Positions 1 to 9,348 are shown, counted from the stretch's first letter. The stretch: DNA of 64,000 bases from an uncultured Dorea sp. (GCA_934307335.1 CAKRCL010000002.1:1-64000); one strand, 5' to 3'. The notes: generated by a model from the sequence alone, not told the origin. A program made the numbers and translations.

Positions 1-56
1 ACCGGAGAGCCGATCAGTGCCAATAATGTCGTTGTTCCGCTAATTCTTTTTTCCAT
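1..56 (-). CDS. aroE: Shikimate dehydrogenase, N-terminal fragment (cut by window edge)
   Basis: Only the first 18 codons are present, read leftwards from an ATG at 56-54. The peptide begins MEKRISGTTTLLALIGSP, which fits the N-terminus of AroE, where a short lead is followed by the G-[SN]-P strand that binds shikimate. An AGAGG ribosome binding site lies 8 bases upstream of the ATG. AroE reduces 3-dehydroshikimate with NADPH in the aromatic amino acid pathway. The identification rests on a very short peptide, so it is tentative. Confidence 0.55.
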   Translation of the reverse strand, partial: MEKRISGTTTLLALIGSP

Positions 57-196
57 GTCATGTACCTCTTCCAGTCATTTATAATATTATCAATTATGTC
101 CTAAAATAACTGATTTTCTGTTCTCAATTATAACACACCACTAAACTGACCGCACTCTTTAATTATCTTACATTCTCAGAGATTGTTTTACTTTAT

Positions 197-241
197 AAAA
201 AGACAGCCACGACACATTTTGTGCGCCATGGCTGCCTTTTT
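197..241 (-). terminator. Intrinsic terminator after carB
   Basis: A stem pairs 197-209 with 229-241 (one A/C mismatch) and ends in a run of Ts on the minus strand. A small CACA/TGTG stem closes the loop. It lies 40 bases past the carB stop codon and probably ends the carAB transcript. Confidence 0.75.
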
Positions 242-280
242 CAATACCACCCTCATGATATTTTCTATATATGTATTTTT

Positions 281-3200
281 CTATACTGCCTGAATCTGTG
301 CAATGTCCACCAGTGTCAATTTCTGAATATCTGTATTCTCCAGACTGGTGATCAGTGCTTTTGCTGTATCGATAGCTGTCAGGACATTGACACCTGTCTC
401 AATCGCACTTCTTCGAATCACAAAACCGTCTTTGGAATGTTCTGCTCCCTGTGGCGGTGTGTCGATAACAAGGTCAATCTTGTGTCCAAGAATCAAGTCC
501 ATAAGGTTCGGAGTGCTCTGTTCAATCTTGTTGACTGCAATTGCTTTCACACCTGCTTCTGTAAGTGCTTCTGCTGTTCCCTTTGTCGCAAAAATCTTGT
601 ATCCGATCTTTTCAAAACGTTTACCGATTTCTACAGCCTCATCCTTATCCTCATCACGGACAGTCATGATCATATTGCTGAATTTCGGAAGTTTGATTCC
701 TGCACCTAAGAACGCTTTATACAGTGCCTCGTCAAATGTCTTGGCAATTCCAAGGCACTCTCCTGTGGACTTCATTTCTGGTCCAAGGCTGATATCTGCA
801 CCACGGATCTTCTCAAAAGAGAATACCGGCATTTTAACTGCATAGTAATCTGCCTCCGGCTGAAGTCCCGGTGTGTATCCAAGTTCTTTGATCTTGTGAC
901 CGATAATCACTTTTGTTGCCAGTGGAACAATTGGAATTCCTGTTACTTTACTAATGTATGGTACCGTACGGCTGGATCTTGGGTTTACCTCGATAACATA
1001 AACATCTTCTCCGCACACAATAAACTGAATATTAATCAGTCCGATGACATGCAGTGATCTTGCCAGTCGCTTTGTATATTCTTCAATAGTACGTTTTGTT
1101 TTATCGGAAATGCTCTTTGCAGGATATACAGAGATACTATCACCGGAGTGGATACCGGCACGTTCGATATGCTCCATGATACCCGGAATCAGGATATCTT
1201 CTCCGTCGCATACGGCATCGACCTCAATCTCTTTTCCCTGTAAATATTTGTCTACCAGAATCGGGTGATCCTGCGCAATCTGATTGATGATTCCGATAAA
1301 TTCCTCGATATCATTATCGTTAATAGCAATCTGCATACCCTGTCCACCGAGTACATAGGACGGTCTTACCAGTACCGGATAGCCGAGTCTGTTCGCAACA
1401 GTCTTTGCCTCCTCAGCTGTAAATACAGTTCCACCAGTTGGTCTTGGAATCTGGCATTGTTCCAGAATCTCATCGAACAGCTCACGGTCTTCAGCTGCGT
1501 CCACATCTTCTGCCTTTGTACCAAGAATCGGCACTCCCATTTTCATCAATGCTTCTGTCAGTTTAATTGCTGTCTGACCACCGAACTGAACAACTGCTCC
1601 GTCCGGCTTCTCCAAATCTACAATGCTCTCTACATCTTCCGGTGTCAGCGGCTCAAAATAAAGCTTATCGGCAATATCAAAGTCAGTACTTACTGTCTCC
1701 GGGTTATTATTGATGATAATCGTCTCGTATCCCTCTTTTGCAAATGCCCATGTACAGTGTACGGAACAGAAGTCGAACTCAATTCCCTGTCCAATGCGAA
1801 TCGGACCGGAACCAAGTACAAGAACCTTTTTCTTACCGGAAGTCTCTTCTACTTCATTTTCACTTCCGAATACTGAGTAATAATACGGTGTCTCTGCCGC
1901 AAACTCAGCGGCACAGGTATCTACCATTTTATAAGATGCAGTAATTCCATATACCATTCTAAGATCATGCACCTGTCTCTCCGTAAGACCTGTCAGTCTG
2001 GCAATAACCTCATCCGGGAACTCCAGGCGTTTTGCTTCTTTTAATAATTCCTTTTCAATTCCACCACGTCCGGACGCTACTCTTGGCGCGCATGCACGCA
2101 GAGACTGCTCCATCTCTACCAGGTTTGCAATCTTATCGATAAACCAGATATCAATCTTTGTAATCTTATGTATTTCTGTATAAGGAATTCCTCTTCTGAC
2201 GGCTTCTGCAATCTTCCAGATTCTCTGATCATCTACAACCTCTAACGCTTTCATCAGTTCCTCTTTTGAAAGCTGACTAAAATCATAAGACATCAGACTA
2301 TCTACATGTTGTTCCAAAGAACGGATTGCTTTCATAAGTGCCCCTTCAAAGTTATCGCAGATACTCATAACTTCTCCAGTTGCCTTCATCTGTGTAGTCA
2401 GCGTACGTTTTGCACTGATAAATTTATCAAATGGAAGTCTCGGAATCTTAACAACACAATAATCAAGCATCGGCTCAAAACTTGCATATGTTTTCTTTGT
2501 AACTGCATTTTTAATCTCATCAAGTGTATATCCAAGCGCAATCTTTGCTGCTACTTTTGCAATCGGATAACCAGTTGCTTTCGATGCAAGCGCAGAAGAA
2601 CGGCTGACACGTGGATTTACCTCAATAACACAATATTCAAATGATTCCGGATTCAGGGCATACTGTACGTTACAGCCTCCTGTAATATTAAGCTCACTAA
2701 TGATATTGAGGGCTGATGTACGAAGCATCTGATATTCTTTATCGCCCAGCGTCTGAGACGGTGCTACAACAATACTGTCTCCGGTATGCACGCCGACCGG
2801 ATCAATATTTTCCATATTACATACTGTAATACAGTTTCCGGCTGCGTCTCGCATCACTTCATATTCAATCTCTTTCCATCCCGCAATACAACGCTCAACA
2901 AGTACCTGACCCACACGGGAAAGACGAAGTCCATTTTCAAGAATCTCTACAAGCTGATGTCTGTCATGTGCAATTCCACCACCACTTCCGCCAAGGGTGT
3001 ATGCCGGACGAAGAACGACCGGATATCCAATCTTTTCTGCAAATTCGATTCCATCCTCTACGGTCTCAACTACGAGAGAAGCTGCACATGGTTCACCAAT
3101 TTTTTCCATTGTTGATTTAAATTCCAGACGATCCTCTGCCTTCTTAATTGTCTGAGCTGTTGTTCCAATCAAACGAACATTGTGTTCTTTGAAAAATCCC

Positions 3201-3514
3201 CGCTCTTCCAATTCCATAGCAAGGTTCAGAGCTGCCTGACCTCCAAGTGTCGGCAACACGCTATCTGGTTTTTCTTTTACAATTAACTGCTCAACCACTT
3301 CCACTGTAAGTGGCTCAATATAGACTTTATCTGCAATATCTTTGTCTGTCATGATCGTCGCAGGATTTGAATTCAATAGCACAACTTCCAGTCCTTCTTC
3401 TTTCAAAGAACGACATGCCTGTGTTCCGGCATAATCAAACTCTGCTGCCTGACCAATGACGATAGGACCAGATCCAATTACAAGTACTTTCTTAATCTCT
3501 TTATTTCTTGGCAT
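281..3514 (-). CDS. carB: Carbamoyl-phosphate synthase large subunit
   Basis: CarB makes carbamoyl phosphate from bicarbonate, ammonia delivered by CarA and two ATP, feeding pyrimidine and arginine synthesis in the cytosol. The 1077-residue length is normal for the family. The protein shows the expected internal duplication: VLVIGSGPIVIGQ near residue 10 and VLVLGSGPIRIGQ near residue 565 open the two ATP-grasp halves, and the last 130 or so residues form the allosteric MGS-like domain. The start codon lies one base after the carA stop, so the two subunits are one operon. I see no PyrR site or T-box in front of the pair. Confidence 0.97.
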   Translation of the reverse strand: MPRNKEIKKVLVIGSGPIVIGQAAEFDYAGTQACRSLKEEGLEVVLLNSNPATIMTDKDIADKVYIEPLTVEVVEQLIVKEKPDSVLPTLGGQAALNLAMELEERGFFKEHNVRLIGTTAQTIKKAEDRLEFKSTMEKIGEPCAASLVVETVEDGIEFAEKIGYPVVLRPAYTLGGSGGGIAHDRHQLVEILENGLRLSRVGQVLVERCIAGWKEIEYEVMRDAAGNCITVCNMENIDPVGVHTGDSIVVAPSQTLGDKEYQMLRTSALNIISELNITGGCNVQYALNPESFEYCVIEVNPRVSRSSALASKATGYPIAKVAAKIALGYTLDEIKNAVTKKTYASFEPMLDYCVVKIPRLPFDKFISAKRTLTTQMKATGEVMSICDNFEGALMKAIRSLEQHVDSLMSYDFSQLSKEELMKALEVVDDQRIWKIAEAVRRGIPYTEIHKITKIDIWFIDKIANLVEMEQSLRACAPRVASGRGGIEKELLKEAKRLEFPDEVIARLTGLTERQVHDLRMVYGITASYKMVDTCAAEFAAETPYYYSVFGSENEVEETSGKKKVLVLGSGPIRIGQGIEFDFCSVHCTWAFAKEGYETIIINNNPETVSTDFDIADKLYFEPLTPEDVESIVDLEKPDGAVVQFGGQTAIKLTEALMKMGVPILGTKAEDVDAAEDRELFDEILEQCQIPRPTGGTVFTAEEAKTVANRLGYPVLVRPSYVLGGQGMQIAINDNDIEEFIGIINQIAQDHPILVDKYLQGKEIEVDAVCDGEDILIPGIMEHIERAGIHSGDSISVYPAKSISDKTKRTIEEYTKRLARSLHVIGLINIQFIVCGEDVYVIEVNPRSSRTVPYISKVTGIPIVPLATKVIIGHKIKELGYTPGLQPEADYYAVKMPVFSFEKIRGADISLGPEMKSTGECLGIAKTFDEALYKAFLGAGIKLPKFSNMIMTVRDEDKDEAVEIGKRFEKIGYKIFATKGTAEALTEAGVKAIAVNKIEQSTPNLMDLILGHKIDLVIDTPPQGAEHSKDGFVIRRSAIETGVNVLTAIDTAKALITSLENTDIQKLTLVDIAQIQAV

Positions 3515-3515
3515 C

Positions 3516-4586
3516 TTATTTGTCCCCCTTCATCATCTCAATAAATCTGTCAAACAGGAATGTAGAATCCTGCGGTCCCGGGCATGCTTCCGGGTGGAAC
3601 TGTACAGTGTAAATCTTCTTACCTTTATAATTCAATCCTTCGTTTGTTCCGTCATTAACATTGACAAATGCTTCCTCTGCAACATTTTTATCCATAGTAT
3701 TATAATCAACCGCATATCCATGATTCTGAGAGGAAATGTATACGCGTCCGGTAGACAAATCTTTTACCGGGTGATTTCCACCTCTGTGTCCATACTTTAA
3801 TTTGTATGTCTTTGCACCATATGCAAGAGCCATCAACTGATGTCCCAGACAAATTGCAAATATTGGAATGTCTGTCTCTGATAATTTTCGGATCTCTTCT
3901 ATAATAGAAACACAGGTTTCCGGATCTCCAGGACCATTGGATAACATGATTCCGTCCGGATTAGATTTTATGATTTCTTCAGCTTTTGCGTCTGCCGGAT
4001 AAACAGTCACTTCACAGCCTCTTTGAATTAAAGATTTTGAAATATTATTCTTTGCACCAAAATCCATAAGTGCTACTTTTAATCCTTCGCCAGGTAATAC
4101 ATACTTTTCATCACAAGTCACTTTAGATACTACATCACCAACCGTATATGCTTTAAGCTTTGGGATGATCTCTTCCAGATCATAATTCTCATTCGTTGTG
4201 ATCATTCCATTCATAGTTCCCTTTTCACGGAGAATCTTTGTAAGTGCTCTTGTATCTACACCTTCAATTCCCGGAATATCCTGCGCAACAAGGAAATCCT
4301 GAATTGTTCCATTGCATCTGAAATTACTTGGCATTCTGGATAATTCTCTTACAATATATCCGTCCGGCCACGCCTTTTTAGATTCCATATCCGGTGTAAT
4401 TCCATAATTTCCAATCAACGGATATGTCATCACAACAGCCTGTCCGGCATATGAAGGGTCAGTCAGCACCTCCAAATAACCGGTCATTGACGTATTAAAA
4501 ACAATCTCACTGATCATCTCCCGCGTCGCCCCGATACTTTTTCCTGTGAAGACTGTCCCATCTTCTAGAATTAGAAATGCTTTCAT
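3516..4586 (-). CDS. carA: Carbamoyl-phosphate synthase small (glutaminase) subunit
   Basis: CarA hydrolyses glutamine and channels ammonia to CarB. I chose the ATG at 4586 (product begins MKAFLILEDGTVF, 356 residues) because it matches the family N-terminus and has GGGTGA just upstream with AAAGGA further back. The frame stays open another 30 codons upstream, but that stretch is unlike CarA. The class I amidotransferase triad is visible: the nucleophile in AICLGHQL and the His-Glu pair in VQFHPEA. It is the first gene of a carA-carB operon. Confidence 0.96.
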   Translation of the reverse strand: MKAFLILEDGTVFTGKSIGATREMISEIVFNTSMTGYLEVLTDPSYAGQAVVMTYPLIGNYGITPDMESKKAWPDGYIVRELSRMPSNFRCNGTIQDFLVAQDIPGIEGVDTRALTKILREKGTMNGMITTNENYDLEEIIPKLKAYTVGDVVSKVTCDEKYVLPGEGLKVALMDFGAKNNISKSLIQRGCEVTVYPADAKAEEIIKSNPDGIMLSNGPGDPETCVSIIEEIRKLSETDIPIFAICLGHQLMALAYGAKTYKLKYGHRGGNHPVKDLSTGRVYISSQNHGYAVDYNTMDKNVAEEAFVNVNDGTNEGLNYKGKKIYTVQFHPEACPGPQDSTFLFDRFIEMMKGDK

Positions 4587-4680
4587 ATATTCACCCTTGT
4601 CCTTTCTGTTACTTCTAGTCCGCTCTAAAGCTTCCCAAATTGCTAAAAGTATACTATACTTATTCACCTTTTTCAACCTA

Positions 4681-4706
4681 AAAAACCGCGAAAATACGCG
4701 GTTTTT
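4681..4706 (-). terminator. Perfect hairpin terminator, probably bidirectional
   Basis: A perfect 10 bp stem (4681-4690 with 4697-4706) has a 6-base loop and T runs on both strands. It separates the transglutaminase-like lipoprotein gene upstream from carA downstream, both on the minus strand. It lies about 180 bases after the lipoprotein stop. Confidence 0.75.
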
Positions 4707-4883
4707 AGCTGTTTTTTCTAAAATCAGTTTGATAAATTCAACGATTTTTTTTGTTATATTTTAGGTGCTTATTTTTAATATTTTCTATAACATGCGTAAA
4801 ATATAGCTTTTATCAATATTTTACATTTTAAAATCCGGTTGATATTTTAAGCGTTAAAATTGGTTCGGATTTTATTGAATTTT

Positions 4884-6125
4884 TTAAGAATATTTCCAAA
4901 AAATTGTAATCTTATTCATTTTCACATCATCTATATAGCTGTATGACACTTGTGACAAGTGATACCACTGTGCCAGATTCTGTGCGGCATGTCGAACTTG
5001 CCGATTCAAAATATCCTCTTTTGCCTCTTCATATACGGATTTACTTGCATATTTCAAAACAACCTTCGTTTCTTTTGCAGAAATTGCCTGATTCATTGCC
5101 TCTAATGCAGCCTGACCATCATATTGTGTATAATACATTCCATTCACTACATAATAGTTTTGATCCATTTTCGTACAAGATGGCCGAGCAATCCCTTTAT
5201 CCGGAGTATGTGTACGAAATAGCTCCTCATCATTGCAACACATATAATCATAACTAATATTATCACGAACTTCTTCTTGCATCACATTCTCCTCTTCGTC
5301 CCCTTCTGCCTCCTGGAAAATAGGATCTCCCCATGTTACATCTACATAATAATAATTTCCATTGCATTTTACTAGATTCCAGGCATGAGGTATCTCATTA
5401 CCATCAAAAGAAGTATTTACCGTTCCTGTTATATACGTACAGAAAATCCCCTGCTTTTCCAGCAAATACTGCATTGCTTTTGAATAACCTGCACAGACAG
5501 AACGCTTTCCCAGGAAAACACTGCAAATATTCTGATTGTCCTGTGCATTTTCATCATAATCCACCTGGTTTACAATATATTCATAAACATAAAGAATCTT
5601 CTCATAATCTGAAGCTGTTTGACCTATTCCTGCCAGGCAATCAGCCACCTGTACATCAATCTGTCTCTGCTTTTCATCCATTTCCTCCTTAGAATAAAGA
5701 TATCCCGGTTTCACAGATGTATATTTTTGCAAACCGGAATGAGATGTTGCTGTTGCTGTCCCATCAACCCAGAATATTTCCGGATGATCTTTCAAAACAT
5801 CCGTGAGAATTTCATTTGTACGACTGGCATCCTGACTATGCACATAAATTTCTGTTCCGTGATCCAAAACGCCTTGTAACAACTCCTGATATACCTTCTG
5901 TTCTTCTTTATTAAGCTGCTGATAATAAAATTTTTCTTCTGCTTCTTTTACTTTCTCTGATACCGTCTGATATGAGATTGCTTTTTTTCCAAGCATCCTT
6001 GCAGCTACATTTTTTATATTCTCAGAATCTTGATGTTGACATGCTGCCAGCACAGGTAGGATACCCAAAAGTAATAGCAAAAGCCATCTACTCTTTCGAT
6101 ATCGTTTTTTTTCTTCTTTTCTCAT
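4884..6125 (-). CDS. Transglutaminase-like domain lipoprotein
   Basis: This is a 413-residue predicted surface lipoprotein. A basic N-terminus and a leucine-rich helix end in a lipobox LAAC with the modified cysteine at residue 29. The second half has the transglutaminase-like (papain-fold) core: a catalytic Cys in SVCAGYSKA, a His in PHAWN, and an Asp in YYVDVTWGDP. Such Clostridia proteins are thought to act as cell-surface proteases, peptidases or cross-linkers; the substrate is not known. It is a single gene with its own downstream hairpin and points away from the SleC-like gene. The fold is well supported, the activity is not. Confidence 0.85.
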   Translation of the reverse strand: MRKEEKKRYRKSRWLLLLLLGILPVLAACQHQDSENIKNVAARMLGKKAISYQTVSEKVKEAEEKFYYQQLNKEEQKVYQELLQGVLDHGTEIYVHSQDASRTNEILTDVLKDHPEIFWVDGTATATSHSGLQKYTSVKPGYLYSKEEMDEKQRQIDVQVADCLAGIGQTASDYEKILYVYEYIVNQVDYDENAQDNQNICSVFLGKRSVCAGYSKAMQYLLEKQGIFCTYITGTVNTSFDGNEIPHAWNLVKCNGNYYYVDVTWGDPIFQEAEGDEEENVMQEEVRDNISYDYMCCNDEELFRTHTPDKGIARPSCTKMDQNYYVVNGMYYTQYDGQAALEAMNQAISAKETKVVLKYASKSVYEEAKEDILNRQVRHAAQNLAQWYHLSQVSYSYIDDVKMNKITIFWKYS

Positions 6126-6209
6126 ACAAAATCCTTCCTACAAATTTCACACACTTTATTTTCTATCATACACTAAAAGTAATAGAGTTTCTATGAGGTA
6201 CTTTTTATT

Positions 6210-6938
6210 ATGAGTGATTTTCTCATATCTGACACACCAGATCAGGGACAACTAAAAGTCAGCCTGACTTCCCGGATAAATGCAACCCCCATCGAAAATG
6301 CACGAGTCTCTATTTCTTACACCGGAGTTCCGAATGAAACGATAGAAGAACTAATCACAGATTCCTCCGGACAGACAGATACGATTACTCTCCCTGCCCC
6401 TCCCATCGAATACAGCCTGAATGAATCCAATGAAATCCAGCCATATTCTGAATATACTATTGCAGTTGAAGCGCCAGGATACGAATCTCTTTTGATTGCC
6501 GGGACTGAAATATTTTCTTCTGTTACTGCACTCCAAAATCTTTCCTTGCGCCCGGCAATTCCGGATAATGGAGCAAATACAGTCTATGTCATACCTGCAC
6601 ATACATTATATGGCACTTATCCCGCTAAAATACCTGAAGAAGAAATCAAGCCAGTAAATGAAAGCGGTGAAATTGTTTTAAGTCAGGTGGTCATTCCGGA
6701 ATATATTGTTGTCCATGACGGAAGTCCCCGAGATTCCACTGCTAAAAATTATTATGTCCGTTATAAAGATTATATTAAAAATGTTGCTTCCAGTGAAATC
6801 TATGCCACCTGGCCGGATAACACGATCCGTGCAAATGTACTTGCAATCATGTCTTTTACTTTGAACCGGGTATACACAGAATGGTCACTTCGTATATGGT
6901 CACTCAGGGTTGCAGAAGTATATTTCTTAATGAATTAG
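6210..6938 (+). CDS. sleC: SleC-like spore cortex-lytic enzyme, 5' part, interrupted by an inserted element
   Basis: The first 225 codons (to 6884) encode the N-terminal and central part of a SleC-type protein, recognisable by the stretch NVASSEIYATWPDN followed by LNRVYTEW. From 6885 the frame enters the inserted element and adds 17 unrelated residues before a stop. The rest of the gene lies at 19955-20539. Joining base 6884 to 19955 gives a continuous 419-codon frame, close to the length of known SleC proteins (about 440). SleC enzymes degrade spore cortex peptidoglycan in germination. As it stands the product lacks its C-terminal third and peptidoglycan-binding domain, so it should be inactive unless the element excises. 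Confidence 0.85.
   Translation: MSDFLISDTPDQGQLKVSLTSRINATPIENARVSISYTGVPNETIEELITDSSGQTDTITLPAPPIEYSLNESNEIQPYSEYTIAVEAPGYESLLIAGTEIFSSVTALQNLSLRPAIPDNGANTVYVIPAHTLYGTYPAKIPEEEIKPVNESGEIVLSQVVIPEYIVVHDGSPRDSTAKNYYVRYKDYIKNVASSEIYATWPDNTIRANVLAIMSFTLNRVYTEWSLRIWSLRVAEVYFLMN
6865..6905. other. attL, left junction of the element
   Basis: The proposed crossover dinucleotide is GT at 6884-6885. Left of it is host sleC-like sequence. Right of it is one attP arm at 6890-6905, a 16-base sequence whose reverse complement matches the other arm at 19934-19949 in 13 of 16 positions. Each arm is separated from the GT by exactly 4 bases. Confidence 0.8.
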
Positions 6939-6966
6939 TCATTCAGTTGAGAAAATGTGGGACATG

Positions 6967-7440
6967 TTAGTTTTTCGGGGCATTCATTTTTGTTTGATAG
7001 TTGGATAAAGCATCAAAGACTTTGTGATAGATAACCTGATTTGGATAATATCTGTAGTCTGCGAAAACAGAAATTCCTGTTTTGTAGAAATATTCAAGAA
7101 TGGCAGCAGCACAGCCAGAACTTCTGCTTTCCCCATATTCGCATTGACAGATAATATCCAGTCCGTCATTTTTAGCTTTGAAGATAAATTCTGCTAACTG
7201 GTCAACTTCAGGAAAATAGGTTTCATAGCTCAAGTTGAATTTAGGCAGAACGGATAAATCTATATCATGTACGGCAACGTAAAAAATCCGCTCTGTCTTA
7301 TTTTTATAATCAACAGGGGCAGAGTTTTTATTGTGATAATTATCGGGTGGGTCAAGAAAACTGATAACTGCCGAATTTTTAGGGAAATCCCCTTTGATAA
7401 GCGTTTCAATTGCCTGTCTGGAATAAATACTTACCTGCAT
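6967..7440 (-). CDS. Dual-specificity/tyrosine phosphatase-like protein
   Basis: This 157-residue cytosolic protein has the cysteine phosphatase signature CX5R in CEYGESR, followed by SSG and a helix, as in the P-loop of dual-specificity phosphatases. An Asp-rich turn VAVHDIDLS sits about 45 residues earlier and could supply the general acid. I chose the start MQVSIYS because GAGAGGTT precedes it. It is the first gene inside the left end of the element, and its stop nearly touches attL. Small CX5R proteins are common on Clostridia mobile elements, but the substrate is unknown. Confidence 0.6.
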   Translation of the reverse strand: MQVSIYSRQAIETLIKGDFPKNSAVISFLDPPDNYHNKNSAPVDYKNKTERIFYVAVHDIDLSVLPKFNLSYETYFPEVDQLAEFIFKAKNDGLDIICQCEYGESRSSGCAAAILEYFYKTGISVFADYRYYPNQVIYHKVFDALSNYQTKMNAPKN

Positions 7441-7491
7441 AAAATAACCTCTCTTTCGTGGAATTAACTAGGTGCGACACCATTTATAATG

Positions 7492-8085
7492 TTAATCTTG
7501 TTCTTCAATAATCTTCAAATACTTATATACCGTTGGGATTGAAAGAGAACAAAGTCGTGCTAACTCAGATTTGTTAATTTTCTTGTTCTTGTATTGAGGG
7601 TAATAATGATAAAAAATAGATGGAATATTATCAGTAGTTGTTACGGGTCTTCCGATTGCCTTTCCTTTTGCCTTTGCATTTTCCATTCCGCTTTTTACAC
7701 GTTGGCTTATCATGTTACGTTCCAGTTCCGCAAATACACCCATCATTTTTAACATTCCCTCAGTCATTGGATCAAGTTCTTTGCTACAGTCAACTTCAAA
7801 AGTTCCAAGAACCAGTTTGATATGATTCTTTTTAACAAATTCTATGATTTCGCATAACTGTAAAGTACTTCTTGTAAATCGGCTGACCTCAGTGGCAATA
7901 ATTGTATCTCCTGATTGTACGATATTTAAGAGCTTATCTAATTCTGCACGATTGGTTTTCGTTCCACTTTCATACTCTTTGTAGATTGTTTCATCAGTAG
8001 CACCTTGTTGTTTTAGTTCTCTTACTTGTCGTTCAATATCCTGTAAATTCTCATTTGTAGAACATCTTGCGTATCCGTATATCAT
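7492..8085 (-). CDS. Small serine recombinase (resolvase/invertase family)
   Basis: The product is a 197-residue resolvase/invertase. The catalytic domain begins MIYGYARCSTNE, with the nucleophile Ser after Cys, and includes the conserved EVSRFTRS and EGMLKMMGVFAELER segments. A C-terminal helix-turn-helix (KSELARLCSLSIPTVYKYL) binds DNA. I start at the ATG at 8085, with GGAG 9 bases upstream; a TTG two codons earlier is possible. It is distinct from the large recombinase at the other end and may resolve multimers or invert a segment. I see no clear res or inversion site next to it. Confidence 0.93.
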   Translation of the reverse strand: MIYGYARCSTNENLQDIERQVRELKQQGATDETIYKEYESGTKTNRAELDKLLNIVQSGDTIIATEVSRFTRSTLQLCEIIEFVKKNHIKLVLGTFEVDCSKELDPMTEGMLKMMGVFAELERNMISQRVKSGMENAKAKGKAIGRPVTTTDNIPSIFYHYYPQYKNKKINKSELARLCSLSIPTVYKYLKIIEEQD

Positions 8086-8128
8086 TTGCAATCACTCCTC
8101 GAAAGTTCTTTGAATATATATTTCTTCA

Positions 8129-8407
8129 CTATTTCCAGTATCGCTCAAGTAATCGTAACATATTTTCTCTTCCAACAGGGTTCATTGTATGAATGCGAAC
8201 AGGATAAAAACGACCTGTTTCAGCAAGCCAATCCAATAATTTTATTCCGTCTCCACCGTCATATGCGAAATCGCCTAAATCATGGTCACAGTCAATCAAT
8301 GAAATGGGTTCGTTTGCATGTTCGATTACTCGTTTTGCATCATTAACGCTTTTACAACAGATATACCCATTAGGTGCAGGGCGTATATCATCTAACCATA
8401 TTTTCAT
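8129..8407 (-). CDS. cREC-type receiver-like domain protein
   Basis: This is a 92-residue single-domain protein beginning MKIWLDDIRPAPNGY, with a second acidic cluster DCDHDLGD and the ending HTMNPVGREN. This pattern matches the small receiver-like family described as cyclic-phosphate-processing receiver (cREC) domains, which are predicted to act with RNA-repair or nucleotide-signalling enzymes. I place the start at 8407 because a GGAGG site precedes it; the open frame extends 26 codons further into the upstream gene. It follows the unknown 236-residue gene by 11 bases, so the two are probably co-transcribed. Confidence 0.65.
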   Translation of the reverse strand: MKIWLDDIRPAPNGYICCKSVNDAKRVIEHANEPISLIDCDHDLGDFAYDGGDGIKLLDWLAETGRFYPVRIHTMNPVGRENMLRLLERYWK

Positions 8408-8418
8408 ATTTCCTCCAA

Positions 8419-9129
8419 TCAGCGGTTTTCCCTTATGTGTGTAAATCTTATACCAGCAACCTCCGAAAATGCCTGAAACCACCAATCAACAGGGTCAGCA
8501 TAGGAAGATTCTGTTATAGTCTTTCGTAATGTTGTCTGATATTCTATATATTCTGGAAACTCCCATTCTTCAAAAGGTAATACTTTTTCGATATTGTAGT
8601 AACCCATATGATAGCGGTTGGTTACGTCTTCAAGCGGTGCACATTTCAAATGTAATACATGTTTGTAAGTGTCTCTTCCGTAAGCAGTAGCCATTTGTAA
8701 TGTATATGTTTCTACTGGTACATGGAAAAATCTTCTTGCAGAATTTATATCCCAGTATCCTGTTTGGAAATTGGATTCAATTACTATCAGATGAATAAGT
8801 GTCTGATTGATTAGTCTTTGAGCAATACCATATGACCATTTGCATATTCCATCGTACATATGAATGAGGGTATTACATAAAGCATAATGTGTTTTATCAA
8901 AATCCTGTTGGGTTTCTGATTCAAACAAACGTGGCAGATTTTCAGAAAGAAAAGATTCCGATTTGTACTCGTTTTTGGTATCCTGATTAAACACATTTTT
9001 GCCATGAAAGTGTATCTGTCGCCAAAAGTCACGATAAGAACGATTAACTGCATGGAAAATAATTTGCGAATCTGTGAAAGTTTCTTTTATTCCATAATGG
9101 TTATAAAGCAAAAATAAGTTCTCATTCAT
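8419..9129 (-). CDS. Protein of unknown function (236 aa)
   Basis: I do not recognise this protein. It is 236 residues long, without signal peptide or membrane segment, rich in Tyr, His and Phe, and mainly helical in appearance. It starts at ATG 9129 with AAGGAG 10 bases upstream. It sits directly before the cREC-like gene (11-base gap), which suggests a two-gene functional unit. A region with several nested inverted repeats lies upstream. Its base composition is like the rest of the element. Confidence 0.75.
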   Translation of the reverse strand: MNENLFLLYNHYGIKETFTDSQIIFHAVNRSYRDFWRQIHFHGKNVFNQDTKNEYKSESFLSENLPRLFESETQQDFDKTHYALCNTLIHMYDGICKWSYGIAQRLINQTLIHLIVIESNFQTGYWDINSARRFFHVPVETYTLQMATAYGRDTYKHVLHLKCAPLEDVTNRYHMGYYNIEKVLPFEEWEFPEYIEYQTTLRKTITESSYADPVDWWFQAFSEVAGIRFTHIRENR

Positions 9130-9250
9130 AGAAATAATCTCCTTTGCGTTTTTTCTCTTTCAACGTCGATTGATTATTTATATTGTAAGATGATACTATA
9201 TTACATTCAACCCCTCTGAAATCCGTTAATAATTTCGTAACAATTTGCTG

Positions 9251-9348
9251 TTCAACCTAAACCATAAAAGAAACGGTGGGTTGAATTTCTTTTATGATAT
9301 ATTCAAAAAATATCCATAATCACATTGGATTACAGATATTTTTTGAAT
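9251..9348. repeat. Cluster of nested inverted repeats
   Basis: Three inverted repeats share this AT-rich intergenic stretch: TTCAACC at 9251-9257 with GGTTGAA at 9279-9285; an 11 bp pair at 9263-9273 and 9286-9296; and a perfect 14 bp pair at 9301-9314 and 9335-9348. The first two overlap and exclude each other, so alternative structures are possible. It lies between the YARHG gene and the unknown 236-residue gene, both on the minus strand, and may terminate one transcript or control the next. Confidence 0.5.

Noticed and set aside
1265-1876. 203-codon ORF opposite carB
   Set aside because: It lies entirely inside carB on the other strand, with Cys- and Phe-rich composition typical of antisense frames.
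4587-4676. Longer carA start 30 codons upstream
   Set aside because: The extra residues do not match the family and no ribosome site is present; the ATG at 4586 fits CarA.
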